The notes below the pieces were generated by a model. The model had not been told where the DNA came from and did no database searches. It saw only the letters and a program-made list of their open reading frames with translations. A stretch of DNA of 64,000 nucleotides from Papio anubis (taxonomy: Eukaryota > Chordata > Mammalia > Primates > Cercopithecidae): assembly GCF_008728515.1 (NCBI RefSeq), contig NC_044981.1:6128538-6192537 (forward strand), given 5' to 3'. The number at the start of each line of letters is the position of its first letter. Positions within the stretch are counted from its first letter, which is position 1. Shown here one piece after another: positions 47,166-58,467 of the stretch. The translations under genes were made by a program, and so were the position numbers.

Positions 47166-48010
47166 GTGGCTCACTGCCCCTAAACTGTGACAGCCATTTC
47201 ACAGGGCATGGTGCTCCATGGGTTACTCTGACTGCAGCATTACAGCAAGTAGAAAGTGCAGGATGCAGTTTTATTTTTACCTCATCTCAGAGCCCTGTTG
47301 TAGTACACGTTCCCCTGAAGGGCACTTTCTTTCCATTATGCTGTGAGCTAAAGATGTTTAATTCTCTAGACCTCTCTATTCCAAGCTGTTATTCTCCTGA
47401 GTTCTCTGGTCTTATTAAGGCCACAATTCCCAGCGATAAACCAACCCAAGAATGAGCTGGAGAAGCACAAATGTCCCTGTTGAAAAGGAGCCTAGCAGTC
47501 AACTCCTCTGGTCCTCTTTCTTAGCACAGCGTCTTTAAAAAAAAAATTTTTTTTTAATAGCTAAAAAACAAAGTCCTTAGAAATGGGTTTCATCAGTTCT
47601 CCACTTACCAGTACCAATGGAAGGAATATACTGATATTACATCCTTACGGAATCTCACAGAACAGCAGTAGCATTTTCTCAGCCATCTGGTAAAACTACT
47701 ATATCCTATATGAAACATTCTCATGAGAGCCCTACTACTTGGGCTTCTAGCTTCCATTTGAACAAAGAACTCATTATTTCATAGGGCAAACAGTCCATTT
47801 TTAAACAACTCTAATTATTTGAAAACTTCTCTTAAGATAAACTGACATCTGCTTCCTTGTAATTTTTCTAACCACGGGTCCTCGTTCTGACTTCTGGATA
47901 AATATAGAATAAGACCTCTTATTCATTCTATCTGGCACTCTCTAGGTATTTAAAGACTGCTCATAGGGTTTTTTTTCTGAGTAAAACATTCTTCATTTAT
48001 TTAACTGTTT

Positions 48011-48322
48011 GTTTGTTTGTTTGTTTGTTTGAGACAGAGTCTTGCTCCATTGCCCAGACTGCAGTGCAGTGGCACGATCTCAGCTCACTACAACCTCCAC
48101 CTCCTGGGTCCAAGCAGTTCTCCCTGCCTCATCCTCCTGAGTAGCTGGGACTGCAGGCACACTCGCCACCATGCCCCACTAATTTTTGTATTTTTTTTTA
48201 ATTTGGTAGAGACGGGGTTTCACCATGTTGGCCAGGCTGGTCTTGAACTCCTGACCTCAGATGATCCGCCTGCTCGGCCTCCCAAAGTGTTGGGATTACA
48301 AGCATGAGCCATCGCACCCAGA
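48011..48322 (-). repeat. Alu (AluS-like), with target-site duplication
   Basis: Reverse Alu with GTTT-unit tail, both arms and end gagccatcgcacccaga. Flanked by TTATTTAACTGTTT at 47997-48010 and 48323-48336. Confidence 0.95.
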
Positions 48323-48598
48323 TTATTTAACTGTTTTTAAGAAGTTATTTCTAGAACTTTTATCCAACACTGTGTTTGGGAATAGTTTCCATTTTGTCAA
48401 TTTCTCTTTTGAAGTGTTACTTTCTGGAATAAAGTACATTACTCTGGTTGTGGTTTGAGAGAGACCATTACATCTTTTAAAATAAATAGTGTATTTCTAT
48501 TATTTCAGCTCAAGATATTATTAGTGTCTTGGATACTCTTAACTCACTGTTGATTTATATTATGCATCTGATAAAGCAAAATCCTTAAAACACATTCT

Positions 48599-48869
48599 TT
48601 TTTTTTTTTTTTTTTTTTTTTGAGACAGAGTCCTGCTCTTTTGCTCAGGCTAGAGTTCAGTGGTGCAATTTCGGCTCACTGCAACTTCTGCCTCCTGGGT
48701 TCAAGCAATTCTCATGTTTCAGCCTCTCAAGTTGCTGAGACTGCAGGCTCACACCACCACGCCTGGCTAATTTTTTTTTTTTTTTTTTTTCAGTAGAGAC
48801 GGGGTTTCACCATATTGGTCAGGCTGGTCTCAAACTCCTGACCTCAGGTAATCCATCTGCCTCAGCCTC
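48599..48869 (-). repeat. 5'-truncated Alu, with target-site duplication
   Basis: Reverse Alu with T-tail and a second internal T-run (about 48772-48791). It stops at ctcagcctcc, lacking the usual left end. Flanked by exact CCTTAAAACACATTCT (48583-48598 and 48870-48885). Confidence 0.93.
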
Positions 48870-49229
48870 CCTTAAAACACATTCTAATGTTATTTCTAGC
48901 AACAGTGGATCAAAATTCAGTTGAGGCCCCTACAAGTCACCCACTCATGTTGCTATTTGGCTATATTTATTTGTGCAATTGTTTTCTTCTGTTTAGTTTG
49001 ATGTTAAGACTTTGCATGTGTTAAGTTTCTTCTTATTGAGTTTGGTTCACTGTCCCATGCTCTTAAGATAATTTTAACCCCTAAGTATGCATTTAATATA
49101 TTTAATATTCTCCCTAGCTTCTTGTCCTATGGGAATGTTATAAGTGTGCTATTTTATGTTGCCACTCAAGACATGGGTATAAATGTTGATTAGGTAACTG
49201 TCTAATAACTACTAGCTAAGTAAACGCAC

Positions 49230-49800
49230 AGCAGTAGATGCTAAAAGGTGGACAGATAATTATGACACAGTGTCAGACATCTCTGACAAAGGAAGTAAAG
49301 AGTACTGAGGGGAGTATCAGGGAGGAGCTCCTAACCCACATTTACGAGGTGGAAAATAAGGAATTTCTCTGAAGGAAGTGAGACATAAGCAGTGGTCAAA
49401 AGAGGGGTCAGTTGTCCATGTGGAAAGGGAGATGGAGAGGAATGCTTCAGGCGGAGAAAGAAGGATACCTGAAGACTGAGGCAAGAGAGTGCGTAGTTGC
49501 TTAAGAAATTGAAAGATGATGGTTGGCTGAAATGTACTCGTGGGAGCCATGGTGGAAGAGTAAGGAGAAGCCTGCTCGTCACGCGAGCCTTGGAGACCAC
49601 GTGAAGGAGTTTAATTGCATGGTGGATCCAAAGAAGAATCTGAAACAGCAAACTGACATGATTAGATTTATATATATTTAAACTGCTTCTGGTGGCAGAG
49701 TAGAAAAGGGGTTGGAAGGGGCAATGCTGGAAGGTGAACCCAGTTAAGAAGCTGTTGCCGTGTTCTGGGTGAGGGGCAACGTGAGTTTAGCCTGCATGTA
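49230..49800 (-). repeat. L2 fragment
   Basis: Antisense L2: ggtggacagataattatgac, cagggaggagctcctaaccc, gaggaatgcttcaggcggag, actgacatgattagatttat and aagaagctgttgccgtgttc, in consensus order. Confidence 0.6.
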
Positions 49801-50324
49801 GAGGTTCAAGGCGCTGCTCCTCTGGTACTCCTGGATTCGCCTTCTCCATTCGTACCCTCCCTCCCTGCATGATAATGTGCCCCTGAAATGAGGCCTGCCT
49901 TGGCTTCTCAAGCAGCTCTACCTACAAGGCAAAGTAAAGATGGAAAACGAGAAATCTTCAAGCATTTCTTTGGTATCGTTGGTAACATCTCATCCATCCT
50001 AGTTCTCACTGCAAATGAAAACCTGGCTTTCCAGCTTTACATCCTAGCCTAGTGTACCTGGTTCATGTTTAGTGAGACTGGTTAGTGCTAGTTTTATGGA
50101 ATATTGACAGGTATTGGAAGAATTAGAGCTCCATGGTTAAACCAGTGTGGAAAATGCTGGCCTAATCAAAGCTGATCAGGGTTCTTTACTGAAGCATTCA
50201 TGTGAGACTTTAATATGCTGATGTATACCACAGATATCCTAGAGGGGCAACGGTTTCCAAATGTAAATGACTATGGAAACTTTTCTCTTTGGAGATCTGC
50301 ATTTTTCAGAATATGTTTTTGGAA

Positions 50325-50470
50325 ATGCTTCACTACTTACTAATTGTGCAGCCTCAGAAAAGTTATTTAATCTCTCTGAGCCTCAGTTTTCTTATCTTTA
50401 ATCTGGGAATGAAGTACCTATCTTACAGAATGGCTGACACCTAGTACATTCTTAATAAATGTTTATTATT
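50325..50470 (+). repeat. MIR SINE
   Basis: tgtgcagcctcagaaaagtt, tctctgagcctcagttttct, cacctagtacattcttaata. It ends in an ATT/ATC microsatellite (about 50461-50486). Confidence 0.8.
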
Positions 50471-50496
50471 ATTATCATCATCATTAAGAGAAGTAG

Positions 50497-50725
50497 AAGA
50501 GCATAGTAACAGCATAGACTGTGGAGCTAGGCTGCCTGAACCCAAATCCCAACTCTCACTTACTGTCTTTGTGACCTTGGCAAGCTACATAAATGTCCTG
50601 TGCCTCAGTTTTCTCATCTGCAAAATGAAGTTGGTGTGAGGATTAAATGAGAAAATGCACTGAGTGCTCTATCATAGGGCCTGGTACATGGTAAATGCTC
50701 AGAAATTGATGGCAATAATAATCAT
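50497..50725 (+). repeat. MIR SINE, full length
   Basis: The whole tRNA-derived and core unit is readable: cagcatagactgtggagcta, tgtgaccttggcaagctaca, gtgcctcagttttctcatct, gaggattaaatgagaaaatg, cctggtacatggtaaatgct. It directly follows another MIR in the same orientation. Confidence 0.88.
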
Positions 50726-51495
50726 AATAGCACTGAGCATTTGGATGGGCCCTTAGGACCAATCATTAAGAAGTCAGGCATCTGAGAAGGCATGGTGGGA
50801 GGCTGGAATCTGAGCTATGGAAGTCACAAGGTAAAGAAGGTCCCTGGGAAGCTTTTTAGCAGTGGCCTTCCAACCTTCCCAGGGAACCATGCCCTTTTAT
50901 ACTCCTTGTCTTCTGAGCAGACAGGCTTGCTTTGAATTTCCACAGGTAAATAGAAAGCTTTTCTCCTCTTGATTCTCAGGAAACATCTGTCTTTTTTTTT
51001 TTTTTTAAAGTATTGTAATTAATTTCTTTGTATTATCTTTATATAGGTGATTTTTTAACCATGGGATTGCAATCCCCTTGAAGACTGGACCATGTCTTAA
51101 TTATCTTGCTGTGGTGCCTGGGGCAATGGGCAAAAATGCCACAGCAAATGTGCCTCCTTTCATCTGAACACCTTTTACCTGAAAATTCGGAGCTTAGAGT
51201 TGATCATTTCAAAATAAATTATCTCATTTACTGTAGGATTAATCATCTGTGTCCTGTAAATGTCATTTACCATTTTATTCTCAAAATATGCTAGTTTCAG
51301 GACATACATATATAGTTGAAGGTATGATGTGGGAATTTACAACAAAAGACCTCCAGATCAGCAGTTTTGTTTCACAAAATAAAATACCCTGTCTTTCTAG
51401 CCTGCTTATACTGTGATGACAAAGGGTGAGAAAAAGGGTGCTGATTAATGCCTTTGAGAATAGAAAAGTCAAACAAAAAAAAGATAAAACCCCAT

Positions 51496-51760
51496 CTCAT
51501 GGGTTTATAGTTTTTTCATAGTGAAAACATATTGTTTATAATTATATATTGTTTATATAAATTATATATATGTTACATGTGTTTATATTATATAATAGAT
51601 ATAAACAAATAATACATTACAAATACATATATTGTTTATATATATTATTTATATCTTTATATATTATATATTGTTTATATATAACAGATATAAGCAAACA
51701 TATATATTTGTTTATATATATTTGTTTGTTTTCACTATGAAAAAACTATAAACCCATGAG
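51496..51760. repeat. 34-bp perfect inverted repeat with AT-rich loop
   Basis: The arm at 51496-51529 (starting CTCATGGGTTTATAG) is the exact reverse complement of 51727-51760 (ending CTATAAACCCATGAG). The ~197-bp loop is almost pure TATA/TTTATA-type DNA. Partial complementarity goes on about 10 bp outside the arms. Confidence 0.95.
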
Positions 51761-51905
51761 TTTGGTTTTTAAAAATATATTGTTTACATATATAATATAT
51801 AATTGTTATATATTATTTACATATATAATATATTGTTTACATATTACAAGCAATATTTTATATTATATGTTATATATTATATATAAGCAAACTTTAGATA
51901 TACAT
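51530..51905 (+). repeat. AT-rich minisatellite-like tract
   Basis: Repeated blocks of ATATTGTTTATATA and TTGTTTACATATATAATATA with little else. It overlaps the loop of the inverted repeat and extends past its right arm. Confidence 0.85.
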
Positions 51906-51926
51906 ATATATAAAGTTACATGTATA

Positions 51927-52010
51927 AAACAAAATTTATTTCATTGCCCATGAGTCAGCCACCCACAGGTCAACCAAGTATTTGGTTCTTATGACAGCTG
52001 ATAATATCAA
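51927..52010 (+). repeat. 84-bp direct duplication, copy 1
   Basis: Gap-free match to 52751-52834 with six differences. It starts AAACAAAATTTATTTC and includes gtcaaccaagtatttggttc. It has no poly-A tail or transposon ends that I recognise. Confidence 0.93.
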
Positions 52011-52242
52011 TTGTTTTAAATTATATCATCTATATTGGTATATTTTTGACATTTAATTTTAAGCCTGATGTTTTTTAACATATTACTTTTTCTTGGTGAT
52101 CTTTTGATTCTCTGTTGCAATATCACCTTAACAAGTCAATGCCTCAGGAAAAACATAAAATCACGGTGGTACTGTAAGTGGGAAAAACTAAGGCAGTGAT
52201 AAGTAAAACTTTCCTGTATCATCTCTTAAAAGTCCATCTTGG

Positions 52243-52541
52243 GGACTGGGCGCGGTGGCTCACGCCTATAATTCCAGTACTTTGGAAGGTTGACGTAGGT
52301 GGATCACGAGGTCAAGAGATGGAGACCATCTTAGCCAATATGGTGAAACCCAGTCTCTACTGAAAAAAGATACAAAAGTTAGCTGGGTGTGGCGGTGCGC
52401 GCTGTAGTCCCAGCTACTCAGGAGGCTGACGCAGGAGTATCACTTGAATCTGTGAGTCCGAGGTTGCAGTGAGCCGAGATGGCGCCACTGCACTCCAGCC
52501 TGGCGACAGAGTGGGACTCCGTCTCAAAAAAAAGAAAAAAA
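52243..52541 (+). repeat. Alu (AluS/Y-like), with target-site duplication
   Basis: Full Alu from ggactgggcgcggtggctca to gtgggactccgtctc and an A-tail. Target-site duplications aaaagtcc(a/g)tctt at 52228-52240 and 52540-52552. Confidence 0.94.
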
Positions 52542-52750
52542 AAGTCCGTCTTGAAATGATTTAAACAAAGAAAGACATTTCATAAAAAATAAAACTTGGC
52601 TAAGAAGTGGAAGATTAAAAGCTACACAGAGAGGTTGAGAGTTTAAAGGAATAATGTTCTTGACTGTAGTCAAATAGAAAAGACATGAGGAAGCTTAATG
52701 GGTTGTCCAAAGTATTGGGAATAGAGGTGAGGCCCCCAATACCACCGATT

Positions 52751-52834
52751 AAACAAAATTTATTTCATTGCCCATGAGTCAACCACACACAGGTCAACCA
52801 AGTATTTGGTTCTTATAATAGCTGGTAGTATCAA
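52751..52834 (+). repeat. 84-bp direct duplication, copy 2
   Basis: Second copy of 51927-52010, offset 824 bp, about 93% identical by direct counting. Confidence 0.93.
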
Positions 52835-53121
52835 AGACTCTGAAGATGACTGTCACAAAATATGAACATAGACATAAAAATATCATAGTCCATTCCATTG
52901 TCCATTTTGCCTAGGAAATGTCCCTTGCCATGGAGTGTGTTCTAGCGAGCATTGATTAATCTAGCATATTGATTCTTGCTTTGTTTATTGGCTTAACAAG
53001 ACAGTTTAGATGGAAAAAGCCTTATCATCATCCAGGCTCCATTTGCCACAAACAGGAAATGAATTTGCTTCCCCTGTCCAAACCTAGTTCCTGGCAAAAT
53101 GGAACAGCTCATTGCTAAGCC

Positions 53122-53124
<3 letters not shown>

Positions 53125-53158
<34 letters not shown>
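53125..53158 (+). repeat. Poly-T, 34 bp uninterrupted
   Basis: Pure T run followed by gagataccgtagctgg, which is not Alu sequence. It looks like the tail of a minus-strand retrocopy, but the sequence beside it is not recognised. Confidence 0.9.
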
Positions 53159-53159
<1 letters not shown>

Positions 53160-53862
53160 AGATACCGTAGCTGGAAACTTGGCAGCTCGCTCTTTCAAAG
53201 TGACAGCTTTCAAAATGTCTACCTAACACAATTTAGCCTAATTCCAAACATACCGGATAATGAACTGTAAAAGAAAAGAAAAAAATCTCCGGAGAAGCAA
53301 CTGCCTCCCTGTCCACCTACTCTTTCTCTAATATGAAAAAATGTAAATTATTGTCTCCCTAGATTGTAAAATATTCTTCAGAGAATGATTATACCTGTCA
53401 CAGATGGGATCTTGAGATAAGTTAAATGTTTAGGTTTATATTCTAGGAATTCCCTGGTGAACTGAATTCTCCATGCAATTTTTGGTAATAGTATTACTAA
53501 ACTATAAGCATAAATGCTATCAAAGAGAAACTGGTTTGTTTATTTATTTAAAAAAACAAACAAACAGGAAAAAGACCTCTTTCTCACATTTCTTTTGGGT
53601 ACCCAGAATTTTAACGTGTCCTTAATTAGAATGATTAAAAACATTTTCTTAAGTCGCTTAATTTATAAAGTGTTGCTATTAATACATCCTGGACCCTATA
53701 ACGTTGAAGCATTGCTCAGGTGCTCAGAGGAAGCTGGAACAGGAGAAATGAGCCCCATACCTCCAGGGGCTAAAATCCCTCTGGTCTATTCCTCTTCTAG
53801 CCTGGAGTATCTCCACAGCGTCCAAATGTATCTCCTGTTCCCCATTTTCTCCTTACACCTGT

Positions 53863-54165
53863 TTTTTTTTTTTTTTTTTTTTTTTTGAAACAGAGTCTTG
53901 GTCTTGTTGCCCAGGCTGGAGTGCAATGGCACAAACTTGGCTCACTGCAATCTCCACCTCCCAGATTCAAGTGATTCTCCTGCCTCAGCCTCCCAAGTAG
54001 CTGGGATTACAGGCACCCACCACCACACCAAGCTAATTTTTGTATTTTTAGTAGAGACAGGGTTTCACCATGTTGACCAGGCTGGTCTCGAACTCCTGAC
54101 CTGGTGATCTCCCAACTCGGCCTCCCAAAGTGCTGGGATTACAGGCAAGAGCCACAGTGCCCAGC
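53863..54165 (-). repeat. Alu (AluS-like), full length
   Basis: Reverse Alu with 24-T tail, both arms and end agccacagtgcccagcc. Short target-site duplication CTCCTTAC on both sides (about 53850 and 54166). Confidence 0.95.
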
Positions 54166-54184
54166 CCTCCTTACCACTTTGTAA

Positions 54185-54670
54185 AGCATAATTCTGATGA
54201 TGTATTTCTGCTAATTAGAATCCTTCTCAAGTCCCCCATTATCTGCAGGAGGAAACCTAGATCCCCAAGGCCTTGTTATGGTGTGATACCTGCCATATTT
54301 TCCCAGGCTTATATCTTCTCTTTCGTCTTTTAGTCACTCCTCACTTGGCACATACTGTTCCCTCTACTGCAAACACTTTTCCATGTGCTCGCCTGTCAGG
54401 AGCACTCCTACTCATCCTCTAAGTCCTAGCTCCAATATCCTTGCATCAAGAAGCCCTCCTCATTCTCTTCCCCACTCCACCACACCACTAGACATTGATT
54501 TCTGTTATTTCACTGAAATTTGCATAAATCACAGTCACAGTCTTTATTACACTGAATTGCAATGATCTTTTATTTATTTTGTCTCTACACTGACAGTTTT
54601 TTGAGGCTAGGGACTGACTGACTCAACTTTATGTCCTCAGGGAGAACCTGGAGCAGCTCCTGACACATAT
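54185..54670 (+). repeat. L2 3' region
   Basis: Sense L2: ccttctcaagtcccccatta, tcactcctcacttggcacat, taagtcctagctccaatatc, aagaagccctcctcattctc, gaggctagggactgactgac and gagcagctcctgacacatat. Confidence 0.65.
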
Positions 54671-56544
54671 GTGAAAACAAGTGTATATTTTTCCAGGAAC
54701 TCAATGAAAGGAGGAACTGCTGCGGGCCGTTTCTCAGTCATACATTGAATGCCTCTGAGTGTCTCAGTGACCTTCAATCTAGAGAGGTTTACTCTGCACA
54801 AAGAGGAGGCTTATCATTAATTGGTTGATTTAATTCTGACAAGGAGTGGTGGGATGGAGGAGCGTCTCAGGAAGGTATAAGACCCCATTAGCCTGAAAAA
54901 CTACTAGAACCCACCTACGTTTAATTTTTTCATAGAGCCAGGCTTGCTGTCGAGTTTTAATTCAATACATTAGAACTGTCAAATGATTCCAATTGCTGCT
55001 ACAAATGGTCACCTGTTGTTAACAATATAAAGCCAAACCAGACCAACAACATAAGGTTTCTTCTGGAATGTTACATTTCCGGCTACACATAACCTTTCAG
55101 ACCAGGAAGGCAGTGGAGAGATTTTTCAGAAACACCAACTAAGCCTGCAGAGTGGTCTGTTAGAAACTGATACAAATCCAAATCTGAGGAGATCGTCTCA
55201 GTACCTTTCCTGGCTACAACTGAATTCAAAGGGTGACATTAAGGATGCCTAAAATCATGCAAGGATGTCAAACGCTACCACTGACTGGCTGGTCCCACCA
55301 CTGGGATTTCAGTGCCCACCTCAAATATTTCATTTTTTTCTTGAATATCATGGTGTGCATGAGAGGAAACTTACCTGAGTTTATACATTTTAAAATATAG
55401 ACTTTGCCAAAATAATTCTTAACCAAATGTTACCAAAGCTATGACTTAAGGGTACTATATACACTCAGTATACCTTATAACACTGTATATATCACACACA
55501 GTGATGGGCAGGACTCACTGCTACAGAACTATTAGAAATGAAAAACCAGCCATTTCCCCCCGCTTCCTCTTCTTGCCTCTCTGCATTTCTCAGTCAATAT
55601 TACAAGAGCAGCTTGCTACCGGGAAGAGTGGCCACTGAAAAAAAATGGAGACAAGAGTTTCCCTTGGGGCTAGTGTTTCCGGAGCCAAAGTCATCATCCG
55701 CAGATTGGTGACCACGGATACAAGGCTTCTTAGAGGCCACTAGTGGCCACTGGGTGAACTGCATGAAGATGGCATTTTAAAAATGAATGACTATGCTTTC
55801 CAAGGTTTAGTGGCTTAGCAAATTTCGTCCCTTAGGGAGAAAACTTGATATATAGTGCCAGAAAACCTGTTTTTAGAACAATTAAACATAAATATGAAAT
55901 GCAAAGGGTAACCAGGAGATAGACATCCTTGTTCCGATGGTTTGTGTGCTGGTATATGTGTGTGTGGACAGGTTTTTTTCCTGTCCTCGTCTGGGACTTG
56001 CTGTCATGATTCTGGCCTTCAGAAACCATATCCCCAGAGCATGTAACACTTATCTTGTCTGTGTGAAAAATATTAAATGAATGCATATGTATGAAATCTG
56101 GAGCTCGTTATTAATAATAAATTATGTCACTAGATCAGAGTCGTTCAATTCACAAGTGATTGACTGTTTGTTCATTCATTCTACAGTCACTGGACATTCA
56201 CACTCTTATGCCAGTGCCTCTAATGGATATTCCAGAATGTCACTTGGGTTGTGAACACATATGACTGCAAAATACATAATGACTAATTTTTCAGAATAGT
56301 TCAGTCATGCTGCTCCCCACCTCTGCCTCCAGAAATCAACAAAAACAGTAACCCCAGATTTTTTTTTTCTTCATTGGCCTACCCGCACATGTTCTCTGAC
56401 AGTTTTTATGTCTTACTAGCAGCATTTTGTTCAGATGTCAGATTTATGGGGGCTACAGGTTGTACATATTCCCCATAGAAACAGGTATTCCCTGGAGTGT
56501 TTTCCTGACCTTGCTGGGGTATGATAAGTTGCATGTTCCCAGTC

Positions 56545-56765
56545 AATGAACACTTACTGGTCATGTGCTGTGGCTCAGACACGATCATAGACACTGCTCA
56601 CTAGATGCTCATGACAATCTGTGAAGCAGGCATTGCTTCCATTTTGCTGATGGAGAAACTGAGGCTTGGGCACCTATATGACTTTCCCAGAATGAGCAAG
56701 AAGGGGCAGATGTGCAGCAGGAAGCCAGGTCTTCTGCCTCTGCTCTCTGCTTCCCTGCACTGCCT
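56545..56765 (-). repeat. MIR SINE, near full length
   Basis: Antisense MIR: gaacacttactggtcatgtg, tgctcatgacaatctgtgaa, ttgctgatggagaaactgag, gaagccaggtcttctgcctc. Confidence 0.75.
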
Positions 56766-58019
56766 TTGTAGAGGTCCCCATTTTTCCCCACCAATCCTGG
56801 CAAGCGTGGCTGTGTCCTGACTCCTCATGTGGCAAGGGCAGCTGTGTCATTACTCCTCATGTTCTTACTGCCCACTTCTCCCACTGCCTGCACCCCCTTT
56901 CCAGGGGCCCAGAGTCTTTTGTGCCACAGGGGAATTTTGCTAGAAGATGGAATACACAAAGGCAACCTGCTTCATAATTTGATGTCTGTAGGCTTTTCAA
57001 TTTTATTTGCATTCTTAAAGAAAAAGACTCATAGACTGGGCGAGGAGTGAATACCAACTGCTTACCTTCAGCCTCTATTTCCTAACCTATAACATGAGGT
57101 TGATTAGCCAGTTCTCTTAAACCCCACTTCTGTGGCTGTCATGGTTGGGTTTTAAAGAGTGGCACCCAGCTGGGAGAGAGACTTCAGAACTACAAGTTCA
57201 TCTTAGCCCCTCAAACTCTACCACCTGACTGAAGATGCCCTTCTGTTCTGTGAACCTCTTTTCCCAAACTTGGATGGTACTGGATACCTCCCTGATTTCA
57301 CTATTTGGTATCAAATCATCTAGTGTGATAGTAACACAGTGACACCAGTCCACAACACCTGGGCAAGTGTCTGGCTTGCTGGATAAACTGTACTTCCCCT
57401 TTCCCTTTGCTATATGGAGCGATGCATCAGTCTGGGCTTTCAGGCATTGGTCTCCTTCTAACGAGGGGAATCAACCACACAGCTCCAGCATGACCATGCT
57501 CACCTATCCCAGCAAATGGATGTTTTATCCCCAGTGAAACCCAGCACGGAACACCCTTAGGAGTAAAATTGGATGTTGGTGCATGAATGCTATGCCACTC
57601 GGAGACATGAGTCTGAATGTCCCTGCTGTGGCCCAGGGGAATGATGTCTGTATCACCAAACCAGTGCTGGCACCTGGGCCTTGTCACTGCTGACAGGGCT
57701 GAGAGGAGGTCAACTGCTGGCTGCTGTACCCGGAGCAGGTTTCTAGGGATCAGGCAGAGGCAAGAGGCTGGGGAAGCAGCTTGCCTTGCCAGCTCACCAG
57801 GCTGCTCTGGAGAGAAATAGAGGGCTTCTATCTCTATTACTGTCAGAGTCTGGCACTTCTCCCCGGCTCTGAAATTCACAGCAATGGATGGAAAAGGGAG
57901 GAGGGAGAAGGAAGGAGGTGCAAGCCAGACAATCAAAACAGCCACAATATTTTGGAAGTGGAATATTCCAGCTAGAGAAAATTCTCTACAGCGTTGAGCA
58001 GTAGGGCTGGAAGAGGCCC

Positions 58020-58145
58020 TAGCTAATCCAGGACTCTGGTTTTGTACAGGAAATAGTTGAGTGGCAGAAAGACAAAGCAACTTCCCTGAGGTTACAAGGT
58101 CAGTAAGTGGCAGACCTGGGACAAGGCTCTGGGTCTCTGGTGCTT
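58020..58145 (-). repeat. MIR-like SINE fragment
   Basis: ggaaatagttgagtggcaga, acttccctgaggttacaagg, tcagtaagtggcagacctgg: antisense MIR. It lies 175 bp downstream of exon 2. Confidence 0.6.
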
Positions 58146-58319
58146 TCACCGCTTAAAAGAAAGCTTTTGCTTCCTTCCTTTATAAAACCAGAGATTGACA
58201 GGGGCCTTCCTTTTGTGGGAACCCCAGTGCAGACAGAGGATGTTTACCTGCAGGGAAGAGGGGCCAGGGCCCAGCTGTGCCTGGACCCAGAGTGGTGGGG
58301 AGGGGGCGTATGCTCCTAC

Positions 58320-58449
58320 CTTGCAGGTTGACGCCCCGGGGCATCACGCCCTGAGGCTCCAGCGTGGGCAGGTCATCTTCCGCTGCATTAGAGTTATTGG
58401 GTGGAACCGCTCTCCTGCCTCCAAAGGCGATTCTGGAGGTTTCTGACAT
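58320..58449 (-). CDS. F13A1: F13A1 exon 2: start codon and thrombin-cleaved activation peptide
   Basis: This encodes the first 43 residues of the factor XIII A subunit, plus one base of codon 44. Factor XIII is the plasma and platelet transglutaminase that crosslinks fibrin. The N-terminal activation peptide (mature residues 1-37) covers the active site until thrombin cuts Arg37-Gly38. The translation starts MSETSRIAFGG and ends near VMPRGVNLQ, so Arg-Gly is intact. Compared with the human protein as I remember it, there are differences at mature positions 6 (Ile for Thr), 29 (Leu for Val), 31 (Pro for Leu) and 35 (Met for Val). Val34, the site of a common human polymorphism, is present. There is no signal peptide, as known for this protein. 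The donor is CAAG|GTAGGA (exon end 58320), phase 1. No stop or frameshift is seen. Confidence 0.95.
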
Positions 58450-58467
58450 TCTTAACTTTACAAGGTC
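58450..58467 (-). other. F13A1: F13A1 5' UTR part of exon 2
   Basis: Eighteen untranslated bases between the intron 1 acceptor (AG at 58469-58468) and the start codon. The start ATG (58449-58447) has A at -3 and T at +4, an adequate Kozak context. The leader spliced from exon 1 enters here. Confidence 0.85.

Larger units (their letters stand above)
45536..58319 (-). other. F13A1: F13A1 intron 2
   Basis: A 12,784-bp intron with donor GTAGGA at 58319 and acceptor TTCATAG ending at 45536. It holds Alus at 48.0, 48.6, 52.2 and 53.9 kb, MIR and L2 remnants, an AT-rich inverted repeat (51.5-51.8 kb) and an 84-bp direct duplication. I see nothing I can name in 45550-46320, 47170-47990, 50730-51470, 54680-56540 and 56770-58010, apart from poor low-complexity patches. 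A 240-codon open frame on the minus strand (57427-58149) overlaps a MIR and has no recognisable domain. Confidence 0.85.

Noticed and set aside
57427..58149. 240-codon open frame on the minus strand in intron 2, close to exon 2
   Set aside because: It overlaps a MIR, has no recognisable domain and lies wholly within an intron of the same strand with no splice link. Chance open frame is the simplest reading.
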